Shown piece by piece: positions 25,626-34,084 of a DNA stretch of 64,000 bases. Below the pieces are notes generated by a model. That model did no database searches. It was not told where the DNA came from and worked only from the letters and a program-made list of their open reading frames with translations. Position 1 is the first letter of the stretch. Each line of letters opens with the position of its first letter. The position numbers and the translations under genes are program-made. The stretch comes from Streptomyces sp. NRRL S-340 (GTDB taxonomy: Bacteria > Actinomycetota > Actinomycetes > Streptomycetales > Streptomycetaceae). The stretch covers positions 237,874 through 301,873 of the forward strand of contig NZ_JOIY01000014.1 of assembly GCF_000720185.1 (NCBI RefSeq), written 5' to 3'.

Positions 25626-25966
25626 TGCGTGCATGGCGTCGCGGGGCGGACGGGAATGTGACGACAGGGCTTAGAAGGCCCGCGGGCCCCGGCGGGGCAC
25701 GACGTGTCCGGCGCCCCGACCGCGGGCCCCGGCGGGGCATGACGTGGCCTGCGTCCGCGATCAGGAGTCCGCCCGGACCTCCCGGCTCTGACCCCCGGTA
25801 CCGGTGGGACGCGGGGAGACGCCGCGCCACCGCTGTGCGGTGACCGTCGCGCCCTCGTCCCCGGGCGCCGGCCGGCGCCCCTCCAGCGGCGCGGTCCCCG
25901 AACCGCGGCCGGCCTGCGATCCTGCGACCCGCTCATGACCGAGCGGGGCCGGGCAGGGGCGGGGGC
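25626..25966. repeat. Non-coding gap with direct repeats
   Basis: No gene is convincing here. Two 26-base copies (25681-25706 and 25721-25746, one mismatch) recur at a 40-base period. Just upstream, 25649-25668 matches the reverse complement of 42964-42983 exactly over 20 bases. Confidence 0.65.
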
Positions 25967-26764
25967 CTACCTGTGCGCGGGCGACGACTGCTGCGGGAGG
26001 CGGCGGACGAAGTCCAGCAGCAGAGCGCAGAACGCCGCGGGCCGTTCCAGCGGCGCGAGATGCCCGGCGCCGGGGATGACGGCGGTCCGATCCGCACCGA
26101 GGTCGCGGACCAGGCCCTCGCCGCCCTCGTGGAAGTCGGGCATGTCGTGCTCGCCGACGCCGACCAGAGCCGGCACGCCCCTGAGCGTGCGCAGCGCCGC
26201 CGGGCCCGTGCCGAGGGGATCCGCGGCCTGGGGCGGTTCGCCGTGGGTGAGCTGGGCGGTCAGCCGGCGGCGGAGCATACGGGCGGCGTGGCCGCGTACC
26301 TCCTCGGTCGCCCCGGCCGAGGTCCACGCCTCGACGCCGGCCTTCACCGCGGCGTCCAGGTCGCCGGCGGCCAGCGCCGTCCGTTCGGCCTCCCAGGCGG
26401 CGTCCAGTCGCGGGGAGGCGGGCTGGTCGTGGGGCCGGTACCCGACCAGGACCAGGCCTTCCACCCGCTCGGGTGCCGTGACGGCGGTCTGGAGCGCCAC
26501 CAGGGCGCCCAGTGAGTTCCCGGCGAGCACGAAGCGGTCGGCCCCGAGGTGGCCGAGCGTGTCGAGCACGTCCGACCAGGGGGCCACCTCGCGGCGGTCG
26601 GGCACGGTCGCGTCGCCGTGGCCGGGCAGGTCAAGGGCGATGGCCCGCACGCCCGCCCCGGCGAGCAGCGGGAGGTGGGCGTCCCACATGGTGCGGTCGG
26701 TGGGCCGGGCGTGCAGCAGGACGACGGGCCGTCCCCGGCCTGCCTCGGTGGAGGGAAGCAGCAT
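25967..26764 (-). CDS. Alpha/beta-hydrolase
   Basis: The 265-residue protein has the alpha/beta-hydrolase signature: VVLLHARPTDRTMWDAHLP (oxyanion region), nucleophile Ser84 in VLAGNSLGALVAL, acid Asp in GVGEHDMPDF and His in IPGAGHLAPLE. It resembles small esterases and perhydrolase-like members. The gene is followed on the same strand, 90 bases upstream, by an MmyB-like regulator gene, so the two may form a unit. Substrate unknown. Confidence 0.87.
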   Translation of the reverse strand: MLLPSTEAGRGRPVVLLHARPTDRTMWDAHLPLLAGAGVRAIALDLPGHGDATVPDRREVAPWSDVLDTLGHLGADRFVLAGNSLGALVALQTAVTAPERVEGLVLVGYRPHDQPASPRLDAAWEAERTALAAGDLDAAVKAGVEAWTSAGATEEVRGHAARMLRRRLTAQLTHGEPPQAADPLGTGPAALRTLRGVPALVGVGEHDMPDFHEGGEGLVRDLGADRTAVIPGAGHLAPLERPAAFCALLLDFVRRLPQQSSPAHR

Positions 26765-26854
26765 GGTTCGAGGTGCCTTCTTCGGTGAGTGAGTGAGAGG
26801 GGTGAGGGAGCCGGCCGGCGGGGAGGGCGGCGGCCGGCCCCGCGGGGGAGCGGG

Positions 26855-27793
26855 TCACCCGGCGCCGGCGGGTCCGACGGGCGCGGCGCCACCGGGGACG
26901 GCCGGGCGCCGTGGACGGTCGTGCTCCGGTGACCGGGCGTCCCCTTCCTGCGCGGGGGTGTCCTGGACGGTGGGAGCCGAGCCCTGCTCGGCCGGCCGGC
27001 GGAGCAGGACCAGGGCGTCGGCACTGGGGCTGCCGGGTTCCGCGCTGTAGACGGACAGGTGCTGGCCCGGGGCGCTGGTGACGGCCAGCGCCTCGAAGTG
27101 CAGCCGCAGTTCACCCACGCGGGGGTGGCGGAAGTGCTTGTCCTCCTGCGTGCGGGGCCGGACCTCGTACCGTGCCCACAGGCCGGTGAAGGCGGGGCTG
27201 CGCACGCTCAGCTCGCCGACGATCCGCTCGATCCGTTCGTCGTCGGGGAACTGCGAGGAGGACGCCCGCAGGTTGCCCACCGCGGTGAGCGCCGCCTTGT
27301 CCCAGTCGACGTAGAACTCCCGCGCGAACGGATCGAGGAAGATCATGCGCAGCAGGTTGTCGTACCGGGCGAACCCGCGGTACAGCTCGCGCGCCATCGC
27401 GTTGGCCGCCAGTACGTCCTGCGCCGCGCCGACCACGAAGGCCGGCACGTCGCGCAGGCCGTCCATCAGCCGCACCAGCTCCGGGGCGACGGCCGGCGCC
27501 GCGGCCGCCGTGGCGAAGACGGGCAGGCCGAGCCGGAACAGGTGCCCGGCCGCGGCGCCGTCCAGCCGCAGTGCCGCGGCGATGGCCCGGAGCACCTGCT
27601 CGGACGGGTTGCGCTCACGGCCCTGCTCCAGGCGGATGTAGTAGTCCGTGCTCACCCCGGCCAGCAGCGCCACCTCGTCCCGCCGCAGCCCCGGCACCCG
27701 CCGGTCCCCGCCGTCGAACAGCCCGGCGTCCCGCGGCGTGATCATCGCGCGGCGAGCCCGGAGGTAGTCACCGAGCTGGTTGTCGCTTTCCAT
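26855..27793 (-). CDS. XRE-family regulator with MmyB-like domain
   Basis: This is the third MmyB-like protein of the window, 312 residues from ATG 27793. It has LGDYLRARRAMITPRDAG, the HTH RRDEVALLAGVSTDYYIRLE, then VLAANAMARELYRGFARYDN and the conserved MIFLDPFAREFYVDW and LHFEALAVTSAPGQHLSVY segments. A 50-residue Pro/Arg-rich tail follows the domain. It precedes the alpha/beta-hydrolase gene on the same strand and may regulate it. Confidence 0.87.
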   Translation of the reverse strand: MESDNQLGDYLRARRAMITPRDAGLFDGGDRRVPGLRRDEVALLAGVSTDYYIRLEQGRERNPSEQVLRAIAAALRLDGAAAGHLFRLGLPVFATAAAAPAVAPELVRLMDGLRDVPAFVVGAAQDVLAANAMARELYRGFARYDNLLRMIFLDPFAREFYVDWDKAALTAVGNLRASSSQFPDDERIERIVGELSVRSPAFTGLWARYEVRPRTQEDKHFRHPRVGELRLHFEALAVTSAPGQHLSVYSAEPGSPSADALVLLRRPAEQGSAPTVQDTPAQEGDARSPEHDRPRRPAVPGGAAPVGPAGAG

Positions 27794-28428
27794 GTCCGCC
27801 ACGTTAGATCCACCCCGGGGGCCGGGGCGTGGGTGCGGTGCACCCACCCGGGCCCGCGGCCGTCCCGCGACCCCGCGCTGCCGGTACCGGTCCTCGTCGG
27901 AGCCCGGTGGCCGTCCGCCGCGTGGGCCTTTGCGCGGGCGGGCGGCCCGGCCGCCGGAACGCACCCGGACCGCGCCCGCGGTGCGGGAGACGGCCACGTG
28001 CTGCCGGTCGTTGCGGCGGACCCGCCTGGGCAGCTCTAACCCGGTCGTCACCCATGCCCCCGAGGTGTTCTCCGAGGAACGGTCCGCCGGCCTCACCGCA
28101 CACTCCCGCACCACTGTGGAGAAGGTCGCCGCAGCGGCGGTGACCTCCGACAACGGCTGACGGCCGACGCCCACGCCAGGCGCGGACGGCTGACGGCCGA
28201 TGCCCACGCCAGGAGCGGACGGCTGCCGCTGAGAGGGCCGGCCCAGTCGAGCGGCGCGGCGATACGCGGCTTCCTCGTCTCCCGGGGCGTCGATCCCGAG
28301 CGGATCACCGTCACCGCCCACGAGCGGAGCAGCACGAGCGCCGCCACCGTCACACCGGCCCGTGTCCCGCACGCGTACGAGCCGCCGGCGGCGTACACGG
28401 GACGTGTGAGGTCCTGCCCCTCCTCCGG
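27794..28428. other. 635-base gap, possible decayed gene
   Basis: No intact gene is apparent. The plus-strand stretch at about 28197-28400 translates to AAIRGFLVSRGVDPERITVT, which resembles the end of an OmpA-like peptidoglycan-binding domain, but without a start or upstream domain. It could be a pseudogene remnant; the case is weak. A 33-base tandem repeat lies just upstream. Confidence 0.3.
28154..28219. repeat. 33-bp tandem repeat, two copies
   Basis: Units 28154-28186 and 28187-28219 differ at two positions, and the first six bases of a third copy follow. Confidence 0.8.
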
Positions 28429-29871
28429 TCAGGCGAAGACGGACAGGAGGAGGGCCATGCCGAGGCCGAGCACGCTGACCAGTGTCTGCACGACGGTCTG
28501 TGTCCGGGCGGCCTGGGCGAGGTCCATGCCGAAGGACTCCTTGACCAGCCAGAAGCCCGCGTGGTTGACGTAGTTGAGGCCGATGGAGCCGGCGCCGATG
28601 GCGACCACGAGCAGGGACGCCTCCAGGGCGCCGCCGGTACCGGTCAGCGGGGCGACGATGCCGGTGGCGGAGACGATGCCGACGGTGGCCGAACCCGTGG
28701 TCAGGGAGAGCAGCAGCGCGATCAGCCAGCCGAGCACGATCACGTTGAGGTGGGCCCCCTCGGCCGCCGAGGCGATGGCGTCCCCGATGCCGGAGTCCTG
28801 GAGCACCTGCTTGAACGCGCCGCCGCCGCCGATGATGAGCAGGATGGCGGCGATGGACTTGAGGCTGTCGGTCAGGGAGGCGCGGGTCCGCTCACCGGAG
28901 CGGTCACCGCGCACCAGGGTCACCCCCAGGGCGAACAGGAAGCCCGCCAGCATCGCCACCAGGGGCTCCCCGACGAAGGTGAGCGCGGACCGCAGGGCGC
29001 TGGACTCGTCGAGCACCGTCTCGGCCAGGGTGCGCAGCAGCATCAGGGCGACGGGGACGAGTACGGAGGCGACGGCCAGGCCCGTGGGAACACCGCCGCG
29101 GGGCCGCTGTGCGGCGGGCTGCCGCGCGTCGGCACCGGAGGGCGAGGCGGCTTCAGGCGCCGCCCCGGTGTGCGGGCCGGAGCCGGTGAACTGCGCCACG
29201 AGCGCGGCGTCGGGGCGGACATCGGCCATGCGGGGCGCGATCCAGCGGGCGTAGACGGGGCCGGCCAGGACGACCGTGGGGATCGCGCAGACGAGACCGA
29301 CACCGAGGGTGAGCCCGAGGTCGGCGTGGAGCCCGGTCACGGCGGTCAGCGGCCCCGGGTGCGGGGGAAGCATGCCGTGCAGGGTGGACAGCGCCGCGAT
29401 CGCCGGGACGCCGAGCAGCACGTAGGGCGAGCCCTTGGCGCCGCCGTCGGCCTCCAGGCGGCGTGCCACGCTGAAGATGAGGGGCAGCAGCACGATGAGG
29501 CCGACCTCGAAGAACATCGGGATGCCTATGACGAACGCGGCGGCTGCCACGAGCCAGGGCAGCCGGCGGGGGCTGGACCGGTCGACGACGGCGTGGGCGA
29601 TGGCGTCGGTGGCGCCGGAGTCGGACAGCAGGCGGCCGAGCATGGCCCCCAGGGCGAGGGTGAGGCCGACATCGCCCAGTGTGCCGCCCGCACCCTCTTC
29701 CAGGGAGTCGGTCAGTTTGCCGACCGGTTCGCCGGCCGCCAGCCCGGTGCCCACGCTCACGAGGATGAGCGCGACGAAGGGATGGACCCGCAGCCGCGAG
29801 TTGATCAGGTAGATCAGCAGCGCGATCGCCACGGTGAGGACGAGCAGCAGGAACCACGCGTGTGAGGTCAT
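28429..29871 (-). CDS. GntP-family gluconate/organic acid permease
   Basis: This 480-residue permease has about 12-14 hydrophobic segments and GntP hallmarks: an N-terminal FLLLVLTVAIALLIYLI segment, the loop GTLGDVGLTLALGAMLGRLL, LPPHPGPLTAV, and GGGGAFKQVLQDSGIGDAI near the C-terminal half. A hydrophilic Ala/Pro-rich loop (about residues 245-275) is longer than usual. It imports gluconate or a related hydroxy acid with protons. No gluconate kinase is adjacent; the neighbour upstream is a tricarboxylate-type binding protein. Confidence 0.9.
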   Translation of the reverse strand: MTSHAWFLLLVLTVAIALLIYLINSRLRVHPFVALILVSVGTGLAAGEPVGKLTDSLEEGAGGTLGDVGLTLALGAMLGRLLSDSGATDAIAHAVVDRSSPRRLPWLVAAAAFVIGIPMFFEVGLIVLLPLIFSVARRLEADGGAKGSPYVLLGVPAIAALSTLHGMLPPHPGPLTAVTGLHADLGLTLGVGLVCAIPTVVLAGPVYARWIAPRMADVRPDAALVAQFTGSGPHTGAAPEAASPSGADARQPAAQRPRGGVPTGLAVASVLVPVALMLLRTLAETVLDESSALRSALTFVGEPLVAMLAGFLFALGVTLVRGDRSGERTRASLTDSLKSIAAILLIIGGGGAFKQVLQDSGIGDAIASAAEGAHLNVIVLGWLIALLLSLTTGSATVGIVSATGIVAPLTGTGGALEASLLVVAIGAGSIGLNYVNHAGFWLVKESFGMDLAQAARTQTVVQTLVSVLGLGMALLLSVFA

Positions 29872-30228
29872 GCGGAGACACCTTTCGACGGCCGGCCGCG
29901 AGCGGGCCGGTGGATCGGGTACGACGGACAGGGCCCTTCACCGGCCGCCGTCGGCTCTGTGGATTTCCCTGGGGGCTCCGGCCCGGGGGAGGCCGCTGGT
30001 CAGGCCGGGCGCAGGCCGGGCGCAGGCCTGGCCGGGGCCCGGCGGGCACGGGCCGGCTTCCGGCCGGCTCGGGTGAGGTGCTCGGGGCTCCGGGCCGGTG
30101 CCCGGCCGCCGGTCAGGCCCGCCGGCCCCCGGGGCGACGGCGATCACTGCGCGGCCGGGATCCGGTCGCGGACCGGCGGCAGCGGCCGGCAGGAGTCCGG
30201 TCGCCGCGGCGAGGTGAGCGCCCGGCCG
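29872..30228. other. 357-base gap, no gene seen
   Basis: The region is extremely GC-rich, with short repeats of CAGGCCGGGCG (around 30001-30025) and several potential GC hairpins that may terminate the tctC-like gene. GAAAGG at the right end of the GntP leader is that gene's ribosome site. Confidence 0.5.
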
Positions 30229-31221
30229 TCACTCCAGACCGAGCTGCGCGACCAGATCGGCGACCCGCTTGTCCTGCTGGACCAGGTACGAGCGGAACGT
30301 GTCGCCGGTGGCGAACACGTCCGTCCAGCCGTGCCGGACGAGTTCGGCCTTCCAGCGCCGGGAGTTGTGCAGCGCGGTCAGGACGGCGGTCCAGCGTTTC
30401 CTGTCGGCCTCGCTGATGCCGGGCGGCGCGACGACGCCACGCCAGTTGTCGAACACCAGGTTGATGCCGGACGACTTGAGCGTCGGAACCCCCGGGAGGG
30501 GCTCGACCGGCCGGTCGCCGGTGGTGGCCAGGACACGGAGCTGGCCCCCGCGGATCTGGTCCAGGAACTCGCCGAACCCGCTGACGGCGAAGTCGACCTT
30601 GCCGTCCAGGATGGCCGGCAGGAGGTTGCCGCCACCGCCGTCGTAGGCCACGTAGCCGGCCCACCTCGGGTCGATGCCGACCGCCTCGGCCAGCTCCATG
30701 GTCAGCAGGTGATCGGGGCCGCCGGGGGAGGAGCCGCCACCGACCCGCAGCCGGCCCGGGGCCGCGCGCCAGGCGCCGATGAGCTGCCGGACCGTCCGGT
30801 ACGGCGAGTCCTCGCGGACGACCACCGCACCGGCCTCCTCGATCAGGCGCGCGATCGGGGTGGTCCGGGCGACGCTCACCTTCGCCTTCGCCACGTGCGA
30901 GGCTCCCACCACACCGAGCCCCATCTGCAGGGCGAGGTCACCGTTGCCGCGCTCGTCGACGATCCGCTGCAGCCCCACCGTGCCGCCCGCGCCCGGCAGG
31001 TTGAAGACCTGCACGTCCGATGCGATGCCGGTCTCGTCCATGACCCGCGCCGCGGTCCGCGCCGTGGTGTCGTAGCCGCCGCCCGGGGTGTTGGGCACGA
31101 CGATCCGCAAGCCCTGCACCGGATCGCGGCCGCCGGCCGGCCACCCCGCGCAGCCGCTGCTCGCCGGCAGCAGCGCCAGCACGGCGAGGGTGCCGAGAAA
31201 GGCGCGTGCGGGACCTCCCAT
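30229..31221 (-). CDS. TctC/Bug-type tricarboxylate-binding lipoprotein
   Basis: The 330-residue protein has a lipoprotein signal (LAVLALLPASSGC, lipidated Cys24) and the Bug-family pattern: IVVPNTPGGGYDTTARTAA, FNLPGAGGTVGLQRIV, and GGSSPGGPDHLLTMELAEA. In a tripartite tricarboxylate transporter it would capture citrate-like acids for TctAB, but no tctA or tctB gene is present. It is divergent from a CitA-type kinase, which suggests that it is either the sensor's periplasmic partner or its regulated target. Confidence 0.9.
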   Translation of the reverse strand: MGGPARAFLGTLAVLALLPASSGCAGWPAGGRDPVQGLRIVVPNTPGGGYDTTARTAARVMDETGIASDVQVFNLPGAGGTVGLQRIVDERGNGDLALQMGLGVVGASHVAKAKVSVARTTPIARLIEEAGAVVVREDSPYRTVRQLIGAWRAAPGRLRVGGGSSPGGPDHLLTMELAEAVGIDPRWAGYVAYDGGGGNLLPAILDGKVDFAVSGFGEFLDQIRGGQLRVLATTGDRPVEPLPGVPTLKSSGINLVFDNWRGVVAPPGISEADRKRWTAVLTALHNSRRWKAELVRHGWTDVFATGDTFRSYLVQQDKRVADLVAQLGLE

Positions 31222-31318
31222 GGCACCTCACTTCCGATTTCATCTGGCGGACGTCATGATTATGCGATCCGGCACATGTGCTGCCCATGTTGTGTCAGCA
31301 TGAAAGATTGAGTTCATT
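31222..31318. promoter_or_regulatory. Divergent promoter, tctC-like / citAB-like
   Basis: The 97-base gap is AT-rich for this genome and contains a TGCTG...CAGCA inverted repeat around 31280-31302. It is the expected binding site for the adjacent response regulator. Confidence 0.45.
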
Positions 31319-32968
31319 GTGGTCGCTGTCTTCCGCCGCCATACGCTGGCGGGAGAGATGCTCGCCCTCCAGCTGGCCATCATCGTGGTCGTGCTGCTGG
31401 CGGTCGCCGGCTTCTCTCTCGCCCAGTCCGAGGCCACCTTCAAACGCGTCGAGGGCCGCCGGGTCGACGCGCTGGCGGAGCAGCTGGCCGCGAACCCCCT
31501 GGTCCGCAGCCAGCTCGTGCGCCCCGCCCCGGAGGAGACCCTGGCCCCGCTGGTGCACTCCACCCTGGCGCAGTCCGGTGTCACCTCCGTGACGGTGGCC
31601 GACGCCGAGGGCCGCATCGTCTCCTCGACCAATCCCACCGTCGTCGGCGAGCCGCTGCCCCTGGGACCGGGCGCGGGCGCGGGACGCGGCTGGTCGGGAC
31701 AGCTGACGCTGGACGGCAACCGCGAACTGGTGGCCCAGGTGTCGGTGCTCGGGGCGGAGCGGAGCGACCTCGGCCGCACCCTCGGCACCGTGATGATCGG
31801 CGAATCGTTCCCGACCCCCTGGCAGCGGCTCAGCGGCGCCTCCTCGTACCTGCTCGCGTACCTGGGCATCGCCAGCGCACTGGGCGCGACGGGATCGTGG
31901 CTCCTCGCCCGGCGGGTCAAGCGCCAGACCCACGGTCTGGAACCGGTCGAGATCACCGGGCTGGCCGAGCACCGCGAGGCCATGCTGTACGGGATCGCCG
32001 AGGGCGTCGTCGCACTCGACCCGCAACACCGCCTCACCCTCGTCAACGACGTGGGCCGCCGGCTGCTGGACCTGCCCGAGGACTGCGTGGGGCAGAGCCT
32101 CGACGCTCTCGGCATCGACGGACGGCTGCGGGACGTGCTCGTCGGAGCCGAGGGCGGCGGCGCCGGCCGGCCGGACCAGGTCGTCATCCGCCGCGCCCGC
32201 ATGCTGGTCATGAACCGGATGACCGTCGTCAAGGACGGCCGCACCCTCGGCTCCGTCACCACCCTGCGCGACCGCACCGAACTGGCCGAACTGGAGCGCA
32301 AGATCGGCTCCTTCCGCAGCTCCTCCGAACTGCTGCGCGCGCAGGCCCACGAGTTCGCCAATCAACTGCACACCATCTCGGGACTGATCCAGATCGGCGA
32401 GCACGAGGAAGTGGTGCGGCACATCCGTGCCCTGAACCAGCGCCGTCAGTCGCTGGACATGACCCTCGCCCGGCGCGTACGCGACACCGCGATCGCCGCG
32501 TTGCTGATGGCGAAGTCCTCTCTGGCAGCCGAGCGCAGAGTGGCGCTGCGCATCTCCGCCGACACCGCGCTCGACCGGCTCGCCGCAGAGGACGCGGCCG
32601 ACGTCGCCACGGTGATCGGGAACCTCGTCGACAACGCCGTGGACGCCGCCGCCGTGCACCGGGACGACGACGAGGCGTGGGTCGAGGTGGAGTTGCGGCA
32701 GGACGCCTCCAGCGTCGAGATCGTGGTCCGGGACTCCGGGCCGGGCCTGACTCCGGAACTCGCACGAGAGGTCTTCGCCCACGGATTCACCACCAAGGCC
32801 GATCCGGAGGGCCGGCGGGGCATCGGCCTGGCGCTGACCAAGCTGGTGTGCGAACGCCACGGCGGGGAGATCTCCGTGACCAGCACCCCTGAAGGCGGTG
32901 CGGTGTTCACCGCGCGTATGACAGTCAGCCACCCCGCCGGCGCGGTGGCGGAAGGAGTGTCCCGATGA
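31319..32968 (+). CDS. CitA/DcuS-type sensor histidine kinase
   Basis: The 549-residue kinase has TM1 (MLALQLAIIVVVLLAVAGFSL), an extracytoplasmic PAS-like sensor region to about residue 180, TM2 (SYLLAYLGIASALGATGSWLL), a cytoplasmic PAS domain, a DHp region with the phospho-acceptor His in RAQAHEFANQLHTISGLIQ and an ATPase domain (IGNLVDNAVDAA, VRDSGPGL, GRRGIGLALTKLV). This layout belongs to the citrate/dicarboxylate sensors. GTG 31319; its stop overlaps the response regulator start (ATGA). Confidence 0.92.
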   Translation: MVAVFRRHTLAGEMLALQLAIIVVVLLAVAGFSLAQSEATFKRVEGRRVDALAEQLAANPLVRSQLVRPAPEETLAPLVHSTLAQSGVTSVTVADAEGRIVSSTNPTVVGEPLPLGPGAGAGRGWSGQLTLDGNRELVAQVSVLGAERSDLGRTLGTVMIGESFPTPWQRLSGASSYLLAYLGIASALGATGSWLLARRVKRQTHGLEPVEITGLAEHREAMLYGIAEGVVALDPQHRLTLVNDVGRRLLDLPEDCVGQSLDALGIDGRLRDVLVGAEGGGAGRPDQVVIRRARMLVMNRMTVVKDGRTLGSVTTLRDRTELAELERKIGSFRSSSELLRAQAHEFANQLHTISGLIQIGEHEEVVRHIRALNQRRQSLDMTLARRVRDTAIAALLMAKSSLAAERRVALRISADTALDRLAAEDAADVATVIGNLVDNAVDAAAVHRDDDEAWVEVELRQDASSVEIVVRDSGPGLTPELAREVFAHGFTTKADPEGRRGIGLALTKLVCERHGGEISVTSTPEGGAVFTARMTVSHPAGAVAEGVSR

Positions 32969-33675
32969 CGGCCGCGCACAGCACGCCCGCAGCGGGCGGG
33001 GCGATCGGCGTACTCGTCGTCGACGACGACTTCATGGTGGCCCGGGTGCACCGCAGGTTCGTCGAGCAGGTCGAACCGTTCCGGGTGGTCGGCACGGCCC
33101 ACACCGGCCGGCAGGCCATCGACGCCGTGGACGAACTGCGCCCGGACCTCGTCCTGCTCGACCTGTATCTGCCCGACGTCTTCGGCCTCGACGTCATACC
33201 CCGGCTGCGCTCGGCGGGCCACGACTGCGACGTGATGGTGATCAGCGCCGCCCAGGAAGCAGACACGGTGCGCCGCGCCGCGCGCCGGGGAGTGGTCGAC
33301 TACCTGCTCAAACCGTTCGACTTCGAGGACCTGCGCCCCCGCCTGGAGCGGTACGCGACGCGGCGCGACCGCCTGCTGGCCACGGTCGTGCGCAGCCAGG
33401 CCGACGTGGACCGCGTCCTGGCAGGAGGGACGGCCGCCGCCCCGGCAGGCGTGCTGCCCAAGGGCATGAGCGTCGAGACCGCCGAACTGGTCGAACGGAC
33501 CCTCCGCCAGGCCGACGGCACCCTGTCCTCCGCCGAGTGCGCCGCCCTGACCGGCATCTCCCGGGTGAGCGCCCGCCGCTACCTGGAGCACTTCCACAAC
33601 ACCGGCAGCGCCGAGGTGTCGCTGCGCTACGGCGCCGCCGGCCGTCCCGAACGCCGTTACGGCTGGCGCGGGTGA
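32965..33675 (+). CDS. CitB-type response regulator
   Basis: The 236-residue protein has a receiver domain with Asp pair VLVVDDDFM, phospho-acceptor Asp in DLVLLDLYLPD, and Lys in YLLKPFDFEDL, followed by a C-terminal helix-turn-helix (SAECAALTGISRVSARRYLEH). It pairs with the overlapping kinase and probably activates the divergent tctC-like gene or a distant transporter. Confidence 0.92.
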   Translation: MTAAHSTPAAGGAIGVLVVDDDFMVARVHRRFVEQVEPFRVVGTAHTGRQAIDAVDELRPDLVLLDLYLPDVFGLDVIPRLRSAGHDCDVMVISAAQEADTVRRAARRGVVDYLLKPFDFEDLRPRLERYATRRDRLLATVVRSQADVDRVLAGGTAAAPAGVLPKGMSVETAELVERTLRQADGTLSSAECAALTGISRVSARRYLEHFHNTGSAEVSLRYGAAGRPERRYGWRG

Positions 33676-33749
33676 GCGCCGAGGGGCCGGCTCCGCAAGC
33701 CTCCCGGAGAAGCCCGGACCGCACGGCCGCTCACCGGACACAACACCCT

Positions 33750-33763
33750 GTTTCACGTGAAAC
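33750..33763. promoter_or_regulatory. parS: parS (ParB binding site)
   Basis: The sequence GTTTCACGTGAAAC is a perfect palindrome and equals the 14-base streptomycete parS consensus bound by ParB for chromosome segregation. With the flanking T it matches 15 of 16 bases of the broader bacterial consensus. It lies between the response regulator gene and the aminomutase operon. Confidence 0.85.
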
Positions 33764-33784
33764 CGCCCTGCCCTGCCGGGCGTC

Positions 33785-33813
33785 TTGACCCGCCCCCGAG
33801 GGGCCGGTATACG
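33785..33813 (+). promoter_or_regulatory. Sigma-HrdB-like promoter for the aminomutase operon
   Basis: TTGACC at 33785-33790 and TATACG at 33808-33813 are separated by 17 bases, a good match for a vegetative promoter reading rightward. Transcription would start near 33820 and leave a leader of about 265 bases before ATG 34085. Confidence 0.5.
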
Positions 33814-34084
33814 ACAGGCGTCCGCTCCAGCGGGGAAGATGAACACGCCGTGAACCCCCCGGCGGCAGCCGTCCCCTCTCACCTGCATCGAGTTGCACGA
33901 GGCATCGATCGATGCGGATTCCGCGCTTGATCGACCCCTGAGCCTGGGTGAGGATCTTGCCAGCGGCAGGACATATGCCTGATTCAACGGGGGGCGTTCC
34001 GCCTTGCATGGGCGACTTCACGGCACACGGGCGAATCCACGGCTCCCTGATTGGGCTCTCCACCCTTATTCCCCTGGGGGAAGC

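Larger units (their letters stand above)
33676..34084 (+). other. 409-base gap: parS, promoter and long leader before the aminomutase gene
   Basis: The gap contains no gene. It holds the parS site, a promoter-like pair about 270 bases before the aminomutase start, and a perfect 14-base palindrome (GCATCGATCGATGC) at 33902-33915 in the inferred leader. Confidence 0.6.
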
